Below are positions 1 to 12,600 of a stretch of 64,000 nt of DNA, one piece after another. The notes beneath the pieces were generated by a model that was given only the letters and a program-made list of their open reading frames with translations, was not told the DNA's origin and did not search any database. How positions within the stretch are numbered: the first letter of the stretch is position 1; the number at the start of each line of letters is the position of its first letter. The stretch spans positions 52,952,706-53,016,705 of the forward strand of contig CM054158.1 in assembly GCA_028751875.1 (NCBI GenBank). Reading direction: 5' to 3'. The translations under genes and the position numbers were made by a program. This DNA is from Rapana venosa (lineage: Eukaryota; Mollusca; Gastropoda; Neogastropoda; Muricidae).

Positions 1-7
1 TATGGTA

Positions 8-410
8 CGGGGACGGGATAGCTCAGTGGTCACAGCACTCACTATTGCCCAGCCAGGTTAAGCAGCGTTGAGCGTGGTTACCAGATGGATGGGATGACCG
101 TTTGCAGGCCTCGGTTTCAGTACAGTCCCCCAGTTCACCCAGCTGTAAATGGGTACCTGCTCTCTTTACGGTCATGGAAGGTAAAACAGTGAGGTAGAGG
201 AGATGCACAGAGCCGAGGACCGAGATGGATGGAGGAGGCTTACCACGGCATCGTCTTTCGTGTCTCCTCCACGACCGCCAAGGTCACGGGACTGATGATG
301 ATGAGAGGAGATGGGCGCCGCTGCCCTCAATATGCTGGCCCCTAGAGAAGCTGAGGTCTCTGATGCCTCGCTCCCCTACGACTACATAGGTTATGGGACC
401 ACCTTTACCG
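8..410 (+). mobile_element. tRNA/5S chimeric SINE, copy 1 (with internal insert)
   Basis: Starts GGGGACGGGATAGCTCAGTGG, a tRNA-like A-box region, and then carries a block matching the 5S rRNA internal promoter (TTAAGCAGCGTTGAGC, then GGTTACCAGATGGATGG). The body includes AAATGGGTACCTGC and CAATATGCTGGCCC and ends in GGTTATGGGACC. Compared with the copies at 30101 and 50492 it has roughly 90 extra bases around 210-300, partly repeating AGAGGAGATG. Confidence 0.85.
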
Positions 411-521
411 TTTACTGTATTTACTTCATAGATTGGTCTGCAGGGTACCATGTTTGTGATATCTGTTTGAACTATTGATTATTTGTCATTGGTTGTATGA
501 CTGTGTAAGATTAGGTTGAAT

Positions 522-600
522 GCGTGCGCTTTGATTTGTCTTTGCAAGATATAGCGCTATGTAAGTTCCATTTATTATTATTACTGTATGGTCTGCAAGT
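522..600 (-). repeat. Dispersed AGCGCT element, reverse copy
   Basis: Read on the - strand it is an AAT-rich run, then GGAACTTACATAGCGCTATA, then TTGCAAAGACAAATCAAAGCGC. The same arrangement occurs at 30724-30800, 54640-54715 and 57085-57145. It looks like a conserved 3' module of an interspersed element, here ending about 85 bp before SHOC2 exon a. Confidence 0.7.
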
Positions 601-655
601 GACTAACTGCATTGTATTTTATCTATTACTGTATGGTCTACAAGTGACTGACTGC
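575..655 (+). repeat. Two-copy direct repeat before SHOC2 exon a
   Basis: Two roughly 40-45 bp copies containing ATTACTGTATGGTCT and CAAGTGACT lie end to end just upstream of the exon's polypyrimidine tract. They differ at a few positions. Confidence 0.75.
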
Positions 656-684
656 AATGCCCTCTGTCTCCCCCCGCTGTGCAG

Positions 685-924
685 TCCATCAACATGGAGC
701 ACAACCAGATCAACAACATCCCGCTGGGCATCTTCTCGCGCGCCACCTCCCTGACCAAGCTGAACATGAAGGACAACCAGCTGACGGCCCTGCCCCTGGA
801 CATGGGATCCTGGGTCAACATGGTGGAGCTCTCCCTGGGCACCAACCAGCTGACCAAGATCCCCGAGGACATCAAGTCCCTCAAGAAGCTGGAGGTCTTG
901 ATCCTCTCCAACAACGCCCTGAGG
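685..924 (+). CDS. SHOC2: SHOC2 exon a (LRRs, 80 codons)
   Basis: Preceded by a pyrimidine-rich tract and the acceptor TGCAG at 680-684, followed by the donor GTGAGT at 925-930, phase 0 at both ends. It encodes about three and a half leucine-rich repeats beginning [13 protein letters not shown] and ending [12 protein letters not shown], in the same order as the middle of vertebrate SHOC2. It is the longest and most GC-rich exon here. Its last 30 bases plus donor resemble the unit of the minisatellite that fills the next intron. Confidence 0.95.
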
Positions 925-3609
925 GTGAGTCCTGAATGCCTGCTGAGGTCCGTGATTGCGGACGTTGCGCATGTGACACCGTTTCTTGCTGAAGTCTATG
1001 ATCCTCTCCTGTTAGGGTGAGTGGGTGGTTTTTTTAAGGTGATGTCTCAAATCATGTCAAGTCAAAGACACTTGAATCATTCCATGAAGGGCAGTTACAA
1101 ATGCTCTTAGGGTGAGTTTATAAGTGATAACATCTCTCCAGTAATGCTCTTAGGGTGAGTTTATAAGTGATAACATCTCCCCAGTAACGCTCTTAGGGTG
1201 AGTTTATAAGTGATAACATCTCTCCAGTAACGCTCTTAGGGTGAGTTTTTAAGTGATAACATCTCTCCAGTAACGCTCTTAGGGTGAGTTTTTAAGTGAT
1301 AACATCTCCCCAGTAGCGCTCTTAGGGTGAGTTTTTTTAAGTGATAACATCTCCTCAGTAACGCTCTTAGGGTGAGGTTTTTTTTAGCGATAACACCTCC
1401 CCAGTAACGCTCTTAGGGTGAGTTTATAAGTGATAACATCTCCCCAGTAACGCTCTTAGGGTGAGTTTTTAAGTGATAACATCTCCCCAGTAACGCTCTT
1501 AGGGTGAGTTTTTAAGTGATAACATCTCCCCAGTAGCGCTCTTAGGGTGAGTTTTTTTAAGTGATAACATCTCCTCAGTAACGCTCTTAGGGTGAGGTTT
1601 TTTTTAGCGATAACACCTCCCCAGTAACGCTCTTAGGGTGAGTTTTTAAGTGATAACATCTCCTCAGTAACGCTCTTAGGGTGAGTTTTTTTTTTAGCGA
1701 TAACACCTCCCCAGTAACGCTCTTAGGGTGAGTTTTTAAGTGATAACATCTCTCCAGTAACGCTCTTAGGGTGAGTTTTTAAGTGATAACATCTCCCCAG
1801 TAACGCTCTTAGGGTGAGTTTTTAAGTGATAACATCTCTCCAGTAACGCTCTTAGGGTGAGTTTTTAAGTGATAACATCTCTCCAGTAACGCTCTTAGGG
1901 TGAGTTTTTTTAAGTGATAACATCTCCCCAGTAACGCTCTTAGGGTGAGTTTTTAAGTGATAACATCTCCCCAGTAACGCTCTTAGGGTGAGTTTTTAAG
2001 TGATAACATCTCCTCAGTAACGCTCTTAGGGTGAGTTTTTTTAAGTGATAACATCTCCTCAGTAACGCTCTTAGGGTGAGGTTTTTTTTAGCGATAACAC
2101 CTCCCCAGTAACGCTCTTAGGGTGAGTTTTTAAGTGATAACATCTCCTCAGTAACGCTCTTAGGGTGAGTTTTTTTTTTAGCGATAACATCTCCCCAGTA
2201 ACGCTCTTAGGGTGAGTTTTTAAGTGATAACATCTCCCCAGTAACGCTCTTAGGGTGAGTTTTTAAGTGATAACATCTCTCCAGTAACGCTCTTAGGGTG
2301 AGTTTTTTTAAGCGATAACATCTCTCCAGTAACGCTCTTAGGGTGAGTTTTTTTTTAGCGATAACATCTCTCCAGTAACGCTCTTAGGGTGAGTTTTTTA
2401 AAGCGATAACATCTCTCCAGTAACGCTCTTAGGGCGAGTTTTTTAGCGATAACATCTCTCCAGGAATGCTCTTGTGTGTTGTTCCTGTCCTGCTGTCCCC
2501 ACGCTATTCATTTCAATCTCTCCACCCCCCCAGCCATACCCAGATTTTTTATGTTGCTTTCTCGGGGTTGGAAATCCACAGGGAGTCCATCTGTGTCATG
2601 CCACCTTAAGGCCACCAGCCAGAAGGGCCCTGCACTGCTGCTGAGTCACTTTGGTGGTGTTCAGTGGTGCCTGTTCTTAGCTAACATACACAGGGTACCC
2701 TTACTGGTGACAGTATTAGCTCGGTCAATGAACCATACTTGAGTGAGTTGCCCACCCCGGGTGGTATGGCTTAGGAGCCAGCCTGTTTCTTCGTAAACCG
2801 CTGGTAAAGACCCCCGCAGTGGGACTGTAGTCTACCAACTCCATGCGTCTGACAAAACCAAACTTCAGAGCCAGGAAGAAAGTTTCCGTGTTCACCCATG
2901 AACGCCAAGTCTTGCAGCGCTGAAGTCACCGTCTGCAGGCTCCACACAAGATGGGCAGGAAAACAGAAAACCCCGGGCAGGAAAACCGAAAACCCCGGGC
3001 AGGAAAACCGAAAACCCCAGGGCAGGAAAACAGAAAACCCCGGGCAGGAAAACAGAAAACCCCAGGGCAGGAAAACAGAAAACCCCGGGCAGGAAAACAG
3101 AAAACCCCGGGCAGGAAAACCCCGGGCAGGAAAACCGAAAACCCCCCGGCAGGAAAACAGAAAACCCCGGAGCAGGAAAACAGAAAAACCCCGTGCAGGA
3201 AAACAGAAAACCCCCGGGCAGGAAAACAGAAAAACTCGGAGCAGGAAAACAGAAAAACCCGGGTAGGAAAACAGAAAAACCCTGTGCAGGAAAACAGAAA
3301 AACCCCGGAGCAGGAAAACAGAAAAACCCCGTGCAGGAAAAAAGAAAACCCCCGGGCAGGAAAACAGAAAAACCCGGAGCAGGAAAACAGAAAAACCCCG
3401 GGCAGGAAAACAGAAAACCCCGGGGCACGAAAACAGAAAACCCCGGGCAGGAAAACAGAAAACCCCGGGCAGGAAAACAGAAAAACCTGGGCAGGAAAGC
3501 AAAAACCCGCGCAGAAGGTTTTTGTGTCTGCTGTCCCCGCATTTTCACTTGTTTTAAGGAAAAGAAAAGAAATATATTGGCAGGAGAATGATTCAGAGCT
3601 GTGATATGG

Positions 3610-3643
<34 letters not shown>

Positions 3644-6600
3644 CAAAGTGGCAACTTTTATGACGGTTTTTTCTTTTTCCTTTTCTTGTCAGAAATTGCC
3701 TTCAACAATTGGAGACCTGAGTCGGCTGAGGGTGTTAGATCTGGAAGAAAATCGACTGGAAAGTTTGCCTCAGGAAATTGGTATGGATGTTTGTATTCAT
3801 TCAAATTTTATTTCGTTTTTAATTTGGCAGCCTAGGTTAACCCTGGTACTGACTCCTCCCCCCACCCCCCCCCGATACATTTTCTGATAAGGTGGTAGAT
3901 CAGTGACCCACATCTGAACGCTTGCTGAACACATTCTGCACGCATCAAAATCCTATCACTTTTCATAGAAGAGCAGGCCAGATACCCAGCATGCATGTGT
4001 TGCCTGGAGTCAGATAGGCTCCGCCAGGCTGAACTTACCCAAGACTTGCTGTCTGCAGGAAAAATCCTGGGCAGTGCCCCAATGACTCCTCAAGGAGCTC
4101 TGGGAAAAGTGAAGTAATAACCATAATTTATGCAGACAGACGTTATGGCCGAGTGGTTACGACTGTTCGACTTCAATCCCATTGGTCCTTGAAGTCATGC
4201 GTTCAAATCTTGGCGGCTCCTGGTGAAGTAAGGGTGGGGATTTTGACGATCTCCCAGGTCAACTTCAAGTGCAGACCTGCCAGTGCCTTAATTCCCTTGG
4301 TGTATATACACACATACAGAAGATCAAAATGCGGACATTAAAGATCCTGTAATTCCTTGTCAGCGTTCAGTGGGTTACAGAAACAGGAACATACCCAGCA
4401 TGCATCCCTCAAAGCCGGAATGCGGCTATCTTGATGGTTGGCAAAAACGAAGCCTGAATGCAGCTACATTCATGGTTGGCAAAAACGATCACTTCATGCA
4501 AAAATGGTTAAACCTTGGAGCTCTAGCTGAGGGATTTGGGGAGGAGGGGAGTGATCCAAGTGTGGGTCAAAGGGTGTAGTAGTGTAGTACTGTCAGATAA
4601 GGAAAAAGAGAGCTCTGTGATGATGAATCTGTTGTCGTTGTGTGTGATGATGAATCTGTTGTCGTTGTGTGTGATGATGAATCTGTTGTCGTTGTGTGTG
4701 ATGATGAATCTGTTGTCGTTGTGTGTGATGATGAATCTGTTGTCGTTGTGTGTGATGATGAATCTGTTGTCGTTGTGTGTGATGATGAATCTGTTGTCGT
4801 TGTGTGTGATGATGGTGCTGTTGTCGTTGTGTGTGATGATGGTGCTGTTGTCGTTGTGTGTGATGATGATCTGTTGTCGTTGTGTGTGATGATGAATCTG
4901 TTGTCGTTGTGTGTGATGATGAATCTGTTGTCGTTGTGTGTGATGATGAATCTGTTGTCGTTGTGTGTGATGATGGTGCTGTTGTCGTTGTGTGTGATGA
5001 TGGTGCTGTTGTCGTTGTGTGTGATGATGAATTGTTGTCGTTGTGTGTGATGATGAATCTGTTGTCGTTGTGTGTGATGATGAATCTGTTGTCGTTGTGT
5101 GTGATGATGGTGCTGTTGTCGTTGTGTGTGATGATGAATCTGTTGTCGTTGTGTGTGATGATGAATCTGTTGTCGTTGTGTGTGATGATGAATCTGTTGT
5201 CGTTGTGTGTGATGATGATGAATCTGTTGTCATTGTGTGAGATGATGATGAATCTGTTGTCATTGTGTGAGATGATGAATCTGTTGTCGTTGTGTGAGAT
5301 GATGATGAATCTGTTGTCGTTGTGTGTGATGATGAATCTGTTGTCGTTGTGTGTGATGATGAATCTGTTGTCGTTGTGTGTGATGATGAATCTGTTGTCG
5401 TTGTGTGTGATGCTGTTGTCGTTGTGTGTGATGATGATGATGCTGTTGTCGTTGTGTGTGATGATGATGATGCTGTTGTCGTTGTGTGTGATGATGACGA
5501 TGCTGTTGTGTTGTTGTGTGATGATGATGATGCTGTTGTCGTTGTGTGTGATGATGATGATGCTGTTGTCATTGTGTGTGTGATGATGATGATGCTGTTG
5601 TCGTTGTGTGTGATGATGAATCTGTTGTCATTGTGTGTGATGATGAATCTGTTGCCGTTGTGTGTGATGATGAATCTGTTGCCGTTGTGTGTGATGATGG
5701 ATCTGTTGTCAGTGTGTGTGATGATGGATCTGTTGTCAGTGTGTGTGATGATGGATCTGTTGTCAGTGTGTGTGATGATGAATCTGTTGTCAGTGTGTGT
5801 GATGATGATGATGCTGTTGTTGTTGTGTGTGATGATGATGCTGTTGTTGTGTGTGATGATGAATCTGTTGTCAGTGTGTGTGATGATGAATCTGTTGTCG
5901 TTGTGTGTGATGATGAATCTGTTGTCATTGTGTGTGATGATGAATCTGTTGTCAGTGTGCGTGATGATGAATCTGTTGTCATTGTGTGTGTGATGATGAT
6001 GCTGTTGTCATTGTGTGTGATGATGATGCTGTTGTCATTGTTTGTGATGATGAATCTGTTGTCAGTGTGTGTGTGTGATGATGAATCTGTTGTCAGTATG
6101 TGTGTGATGATGATGAATCTGTTGTCGTTGTGTGTGATGATGAATCTGTTGTCATTGTGTGTGATGCTGATGCTGTTGTTTTGTGATGATGATGATGTTG
6201 TTTTGTGATGATGATGATGTTGTTGTGTGTGTGTGCAGGAGCGCTGAGGGAGCTGCAGCGATTGGTCGTCCAGTCCAACCAGCTCACCAGCCTCCCTCGC
6301 TCCATAGAGTAATGCCGTGCCCCCTTTCCTTCTTTCTTTCTTCCTTCTTTGTAGTTTAGAATTGTTATTCCTTACACATTGTAACACCCCCCCCCCCCCA
6401 ATTGCGATGTTAGAGCCAAACCAGGTTATCCCACAGAATGAAGGAGATAACCTGGTTTGGCTCTGTAATGTAGGGCAGTATGTAGCGCAGTATGTTCCTC
6501 CCTATTTACACAGTGTTGGGCAATGAGCTTGCCCCCGTCTGCATTCTGTACTGTGATTTCTGTTTTCTCCTGATGCCCCACAGGGTAAAGGGCTGCCCCC

Positions 6601-9600
6601 CCCCTCCACACACACACACACACACACACACCAACAAAAAGGGCTTCTCCCCCTTAACACTCTTCACTGTAGGGGCGGGGTAGCCTAGTAGTTAAGAGCA
6701 TTGCGTTCATGAACTTAGGGTCTGGGATGGAGTCACCTCGGAGGTGCCCTGTATTAGTGGATTTTACCCTGGAGTTCACATCAGTACCGAATCCACTTCC
6801 CCAAAAAGTCTTTCGAATGAGGTTTTTAACGTGTGCGAACATATCCAGAACATCTTGTGCACATGTAAAAAAAAAAAAAAAAAAAAAGCCAGTCCTGCCT
6901 TTAACACTGTGTGCTGGTAGGAACGAATGACCACAACAACAACCAAACAAAATGCATGCACACTGGTGCTGTTTAGACACTGTCCCTGAAGTCGAAATGC
7001 AGCTAACTTTCAGGGGGGGTAGAAAGGGTTGCATACGCAAAATCTCGCCATTGATGAACCTCAGGGAGGAGGAGTAAAAAATAAAAAAATTTTTAAATAA
7101 AAAAAAAGTGACTGGTTTACTTTGATGGTTGTTGGAACAGGTCTTGAGGTGGGGCATTTTAGTCCAAATCATGGTTTGTTTGGGTTTTTTTTTTTTTTTA
7201 AATGTTAACATCGCTGTTTTTGTGTAAATGTAAAGGGCATGAACAGTATTTTAGCCAAATCGTGGTTGGTATTTTTAAGTGTTAAAATTGCTATTTTTGT
7301 GCATATGTAAAGGTTTCTCTGTGTAAATCTAAAGGGCATGAATGTTATTTTAGCCAAATCGTGGTTGGTATTTTTAAGTGTTAAAATGGCTATTTTTGTG
7401 CATATGTAAAGGTTTCTCTGTGTAAATCTAAAGGGCATGAATGTTATTTTAGCCAAATCATGGTTGGTATTTTAAAATGTTAAAATTGCTATTTTTGTGC
7501 ATATGTAAAGGTTTCTCTGTGTAAATCTAAAGGGCATGAACGGTATTTTAGCCAAATCGTGGTTGGTATTTTAAAATGTTAAAATGGCTATTTTTGTGCA
7601 TATGTAAAGGTTTCTCTGTGTAAATCTAAAGGGCGTGAACGGTATTTTAGCCAAATCGTGGTTGGTATTTTTAAATGTTAAAATTGCTATTTTTGTGCAT
7701 ATGTAAAGGTTTCTCTGTGTAAATCTAAAGGGGATGAACGGTATTTTAGCCAAATCATGGTTTGTTTCTTTAAATGTTAAAATTGCTATATATATATATA
7801 TATATATATAACATTTCTGTGAAAACACAATTCTTTGTGATTTGTTAGTGAAAATTTTCAAAGATTGAATATGACAGTTTGTGATAGCTGTGATGGGTTG
7901 GTGCCATGAAGGGCATCCATAACATTACTTTGTGTGTGTGTGTGGGGGGGGGGGGATTTGGTGGTTTTTGCTTTCACTATTGTAGCAATATTGATCCTAC
8001 CTCGATAGTAGTTTACCAGTAGAAAAAAACGTGATATTTTGTGTGTAGGTGGATCAAACATGACAGTGTAGTATTGTTGTTATTGTTAGTGTTGTGTGTG
8101 TGTGTTCGTGGATCAAACATGACAGGGTATTGTTATTGTGTTGTGTTGTGGTTACAGGTTGTTGTTATTGTTTGTGTTGTGTTGTGGTTACAGGTTGTTG
8201 TGTATTTGTGTGTTGTGGTTACAGGTTGTTATTGTGTGTTGTGGTTACAGGTTGTTGTTATTGTGTGTTGTGGTTACAGGTTGTTGTTATTGTGTGTTTG
8301 TGGTTACAGGTTGTTGTTATTGTGTGTTGTGTGTTGTGGTTACAGGTTGTTGTGTTTTGTGTGTTGTGTTGTGGTTACAGGTTGTTGTTGTTGTGGTTAC
8401 AGGTTGTTGTTATTGTGTGTTGTGTTGTGGTTACAGGTTGTTGTTATTGTGTGTTGTGGTTACAGGTTGTTGTTATTGTGTTTGTGTTGTGGTTACAGGT
8501 TGTTGTTATTGTGTTGTGTGTTGTGGTTACAGGTTGTTGTTATCGTGTTGTTGTGTTGTGGTTACAGGTTGTTGTTATTGTGTTGTTGTGTTGTGGTTAC
8601 AGGTTGTTGAAGAACTTGCAGTACTTGGGGGCTGGGGAGAACAACCTGACATCCATTCCACCAGAAATAGGTGAGTGACTGACTGACTGACTGACTGACT
8701 GACTCACCGACTGACTGACTCACTGACTGACTGAATGACTGACTGACTCACCGACTGACTGACTCACTCACTGACTGACTGACTGACTCGCTGACTGACT
8801 GACTCGCTGACTGACTGACTCGCTGACAGACTGACTGACTCGCTGACAGACTGACTGACTCGCTGACAGACTGACTGACTCGCTGACAGACTGACTGACT
8901 CACTGACTGACTGACTCGCTGACTGACTCGCTGACAGACTGACTGACTCACTGACTCACTCACTGACTCACTCACTGACAAACAGACTGACTGACTGACT
9001 GACTAGTAAGAGGATAAGTTAGGGTGAAAGTATGTGTGTGTGTGTGTTTTATTTTTATTTATTTTAAAAATTTTATTCTTTTATTTCAAGGATAATGGAA
9101 TAAGCACTCGTGTGTGTTTTTTTCCTTTCCATCCAGTCCCTGTGTGTCTGCAGTTTTGTACATTTTGTCATCTGTTCGCACCAGCACACAATGGCCTACT
9201 CTTCTGAAAAGTGGAACAGGTTTTAACGTGTGTGCTAGATGTTCTGCGTGCATTCACACACGGGACCTCGGTTTATAGTCTCATCTGAAGGACTTTTGGG
9301 AAGAGTGGAGTGAAAGTGAAAGAGTGTGTGTGAGTGAGTGTGTGAGAGTGAGTGAGTGAGTGTGAGTGTGTGTGAATGTGTGTGTGTGAGTAAGTGAGTG
9401 TATGAGTGAGTGTGTGTGGCTGCCTGTATGCATTTGGCTTTTTGTTCAGTAGTCTGTATGATTCTTTTATATGTCTGTCTGTAAGAATTTTCTTTCTTTC
9501 CTTCTTACTTGTGGTGATAGGCTGCACCTCTCTTGACTGTGAAAATGCTGTGGGCATCTCTTTGGGAGGGGTGTGGGGGTGGGGGTTGATGGTGACCAGA

Positions 9601-12600
9601 GTCTTGCTGTGAAACTTTTGTTTCTTGGCGTTGATGGGATAGGGTCCCCTGTGGGGATGAGGGGGGCTCTTTCAGTGTAAATAGCATCCTCACCTTCTGG
9701 ATATTCTGTGTGAGAAATTTCCTCTTTTCTCTCTTTGTTTCTGTCTTTCTCCTTACCTTTTTATCATCTCTCTTGCTTATTTTCTGCCCTCCCGGTCCAC
9801 TCTCCTGCCTTTCTTCAAGCAAATATTTCAAGAAATATTCTGTGTTCATTATGTGACATTTTGTTCTGGCAGCCGGGTAGTGATGTTTAAACACTGGGAT
9901 GGGCACAGGATGTCCATTCTGCAGTGGTATTTGCCCGTGTGGCACTTTTTATGTATATTTTTTTGTACTTTAAAATGTTTGTTACAATGTTTTATGCTTT
10001 TCTGTAATCTAGGGATGATAAATTTAAAAGCAGAATGGCTGGCGTCCTCAGCACAGCCTGGGGGGGCTGGGGGAAACAACCGAAAATCCATTCCACCAAA
10101 ATAGGTGAGTGCTCCTGACTGCTGACTGAGTGACTACGACTAATGAATGATGACGACTGACTGAATGAATGAATGAATGAATGAATGACTGGCTGGCGGG
10201 GCTAAACTGATGCTGGCGGGCTGGCTGATGATGACTCACTGACTGACTGACTGGTGTGATGACGCTCACTGACTGACTGACTCGTAAATGACTGACTGGG
10301 GACGACTGTGACTCACTGACTGACCCCTGCTTGAAAGAAACAATTATTCTTGGGGTTTTAACATAGACTTATTAAAAAAACCAAAAAATGGACCCACACT
10401 TTTACTTTTTTGGGCCTGAACAACAAATAGATAGACCAACCGGAAAACAAATAACTCTGAACATTAATAGATCTATCTGCACTACTACAAAACATCACAA
10501 AACAAAAGTTGTGCTCCCTCATGTGGATGCATGATATAATCCTGTGTTTTTACTTGGTTTAAAATCGAAAAAATACCAAAGTGGGCATAAAACTTTTTTT
10601 TACAGGAAAATTTAAAACTTTAACGGCAAGATTTTTCGATTGACAAACCCCCATTACATGACATTACCAAATAGAGCCCCTGATGAAGCTGTAAATTTTG
10701 GATTAGGAATTTACTTCAGTATACGACAAAACTCCCCCTTTCAAAAAAAAAGAGTTCAAAAAAAAAATCAAACCCCCTTTTGGATAACAAAAGACATAGA
10801 ATCCGAAATTACACCTAAGGGGACTATTTGAAAACACTTTGGTTTTCAAATGAGCAGTTCAGGGCACAAAGAAACAAAGTAACTTCACTAAAACGCAAAT
10901 CAAAAGTGATTACATTCAAAAGTTGTTAATTACAACTACCGACTCTCGCCAAGTAGGGAAAAGCCATAAATACATTAGTAAAAAACCTATATCAAAAAGT
11001 CAACAGACAGTTAAAGATATATCAGCTGATGAATTTGAACACCACTTCTCAAACCCTTGCCGACAAAGTAATATCAAATGACAAGTAAAATAAAAATGTC
11101 TCCATTACTTAGAACAATATATCAAATCAAAAGAAATAAAATTCCCCATTTAAACTACTGCCAATGACAATCACAGACGTCTTGGAAAGCCTGTCTCTTC
11201 AAAAAAGTTCCAGAACACGTGGTTTAGACAATCTAGATGGAAGAATAATTAAGCTTTGTGGTCAAGTTATAGCTGGAACACTGACATACTTGTATAACTT
11301 GTGCATAGAGAAAAACAATTTTCCTGTCATATTTAAAAAGGCAAAAATCATACCAGTCCACAAATCAGGTGATACTGCTTGTCCTTCAAATTACAGACCA
11401 ATTTCAATTCTGTCTGTCTTATCTAAACCCTTCGAAAAACATATCCAAAAATCCGTATATTCCTACTTTGTAAACAACAATCTATTAAATGAAGATCAGT
11501 CAGGTTTTCGTAAAAAATATTCCTGTCACAAAAACTCTTACACAAATTACAGACAGTCTCCTACACAATATCAATGAAAATAAATATACAGGCCTTCTTT
11601 TTGTTGACTTTGAAAAAGCATTTGATGTAATCAATCATTCCTTATTATTGCGTAACTTCACTTGTATAAACTAACACCAGAAACGATAAAACTTTTGAAA
11701 AGTTTTTTGTCGAATAGGCAGCAGCTAGTAACTGCAAATAATCAAACATTAGAACTAGTACCTATTAAACATGGAGTACCACAAGGGTCAATATTGGGTC
11801 CACTTCTATTTTCAATCTATGTAAATGACTTACCCCAATTTCTAGAATGTAGCTGTGAAATGTTTGCTGATGACACATCCCTCTATTGTAGTGATTCTGA
11901 CCCCCACAGACTTACACTCAAACTTCAAAACAGTATTGACAGATTGGTTACTTGGACTCAGCTAAACCATATGTCCCTAAATACGCGAAAAACTAAGTGT
12001 ATGTATGTACTAGCAAGACAAAAGAGACAAAAAATGAAAGATAAATTCCAACCTTTGTTGATAGGTAAAAGAGTAATTGAAGAAGTTGACTCCCACAGAA
12101 TTCTGTGTGTAATTATTGACAAAAATCTTTTTTGCACTGACCATGTGATGGTACTAGGAAAACGTCTTTCTTACAAGCTACTTCAGTTATCAAAAATAAA
12201 ACATTTTCTGAATAACCACTCTCGCAAACTCTTTTTTTGCGGCCATATTTTGCCTATAGTTGACTATGCTTCATCTCTTTGGGACAGCTGCAGTGCTACA
12301 AATTTAAAATTGATTCATCGATTATATAAAAGAGCACTGAAACTTATTCTACTAAAATCAAGCTCCCTAACCATCAACGATTATAAGGAAACAAATATCC
12401 TAACCTTCAAAAACAGACTTTATCTAAATAAAGCTCTATTTGTCCAGAAAGTTGTCAATGGAAATGCCCCTCCAAAGATCACCAATAGCTTCAAAATCAA
12501 TGAACACAGACATAATCATCTACTAACATTTCCGAGACCAAGAAATAATCTTTACAAAACAAGCTTCTTGTACTCAGGTAGTGACTTATGGAACAAGCTC

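Larger units (their letters stand above)
9006..10058 (+). repeat. Tandem duplication copy 1 (partner 14156-15213)
   Basis: About 1.05 kb starting GTAAGAGGATAAGTTAGGGT and ending GCGTCCTCAGCACAGCCTGG, almost identical to 14156-15213. It contains a reverse SINE (9075-9315) and the 5' part of unclassified repeat R (from about 9520). At 10058 it jumps to a copy of the end of exon d, which marks the duplication junction. Confidence 0.9.

Noticed and set aside
1090..2465. Regularly spaced repeat that might suggest a CRISPR array
   Set aside because: Repeats are head-to-tail with no unique spacers, the DNA is eukaryotic and no cas genes exist; it is a minisatellite.
2771..3654. Long open frames on both strands ([16 protein letters not shown], [16 protein letters not shown]), up to 243 residues
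   Set aside because: They are translations of a 22-bp tandem repeat in an intron, open in several frames on both strands, with no unique domain.
6239..6312. Stop codon TAA at 6310 truncating SHOC2
   Set aside because: The GT at 6309 is the splice donor; splicing gives a continuous frame with exon d, so the TAA is intronic.
4523..6387. Long open frames ([21 protein letters not shown]), up to 349 residues
   Set aside because: The 27-bp minisatellite has a period divisible by three, so every frame without a stop in the unit stays open; no gene evidence.
8041..8678. Open frames rich in GYRLLLLC and VVVTGCCY
   Set aside because: Produced by the acceptor-derived minisatellite; only the last 66 bases (exon d) are coding.
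9505..9945. Open frame of 146 residues, with a longer relative at 14476-15099
   Set aside because: It lies on the reverse of repeat R and is present twice only because of the duplication; it has no recognisable protein motif.
10640..10831. Small independent gene (63 residues)
   Set aside because: The residues PDEAVNF and ITKDIESEI are the linker before the RT of the LINE, so it belongs to that element.
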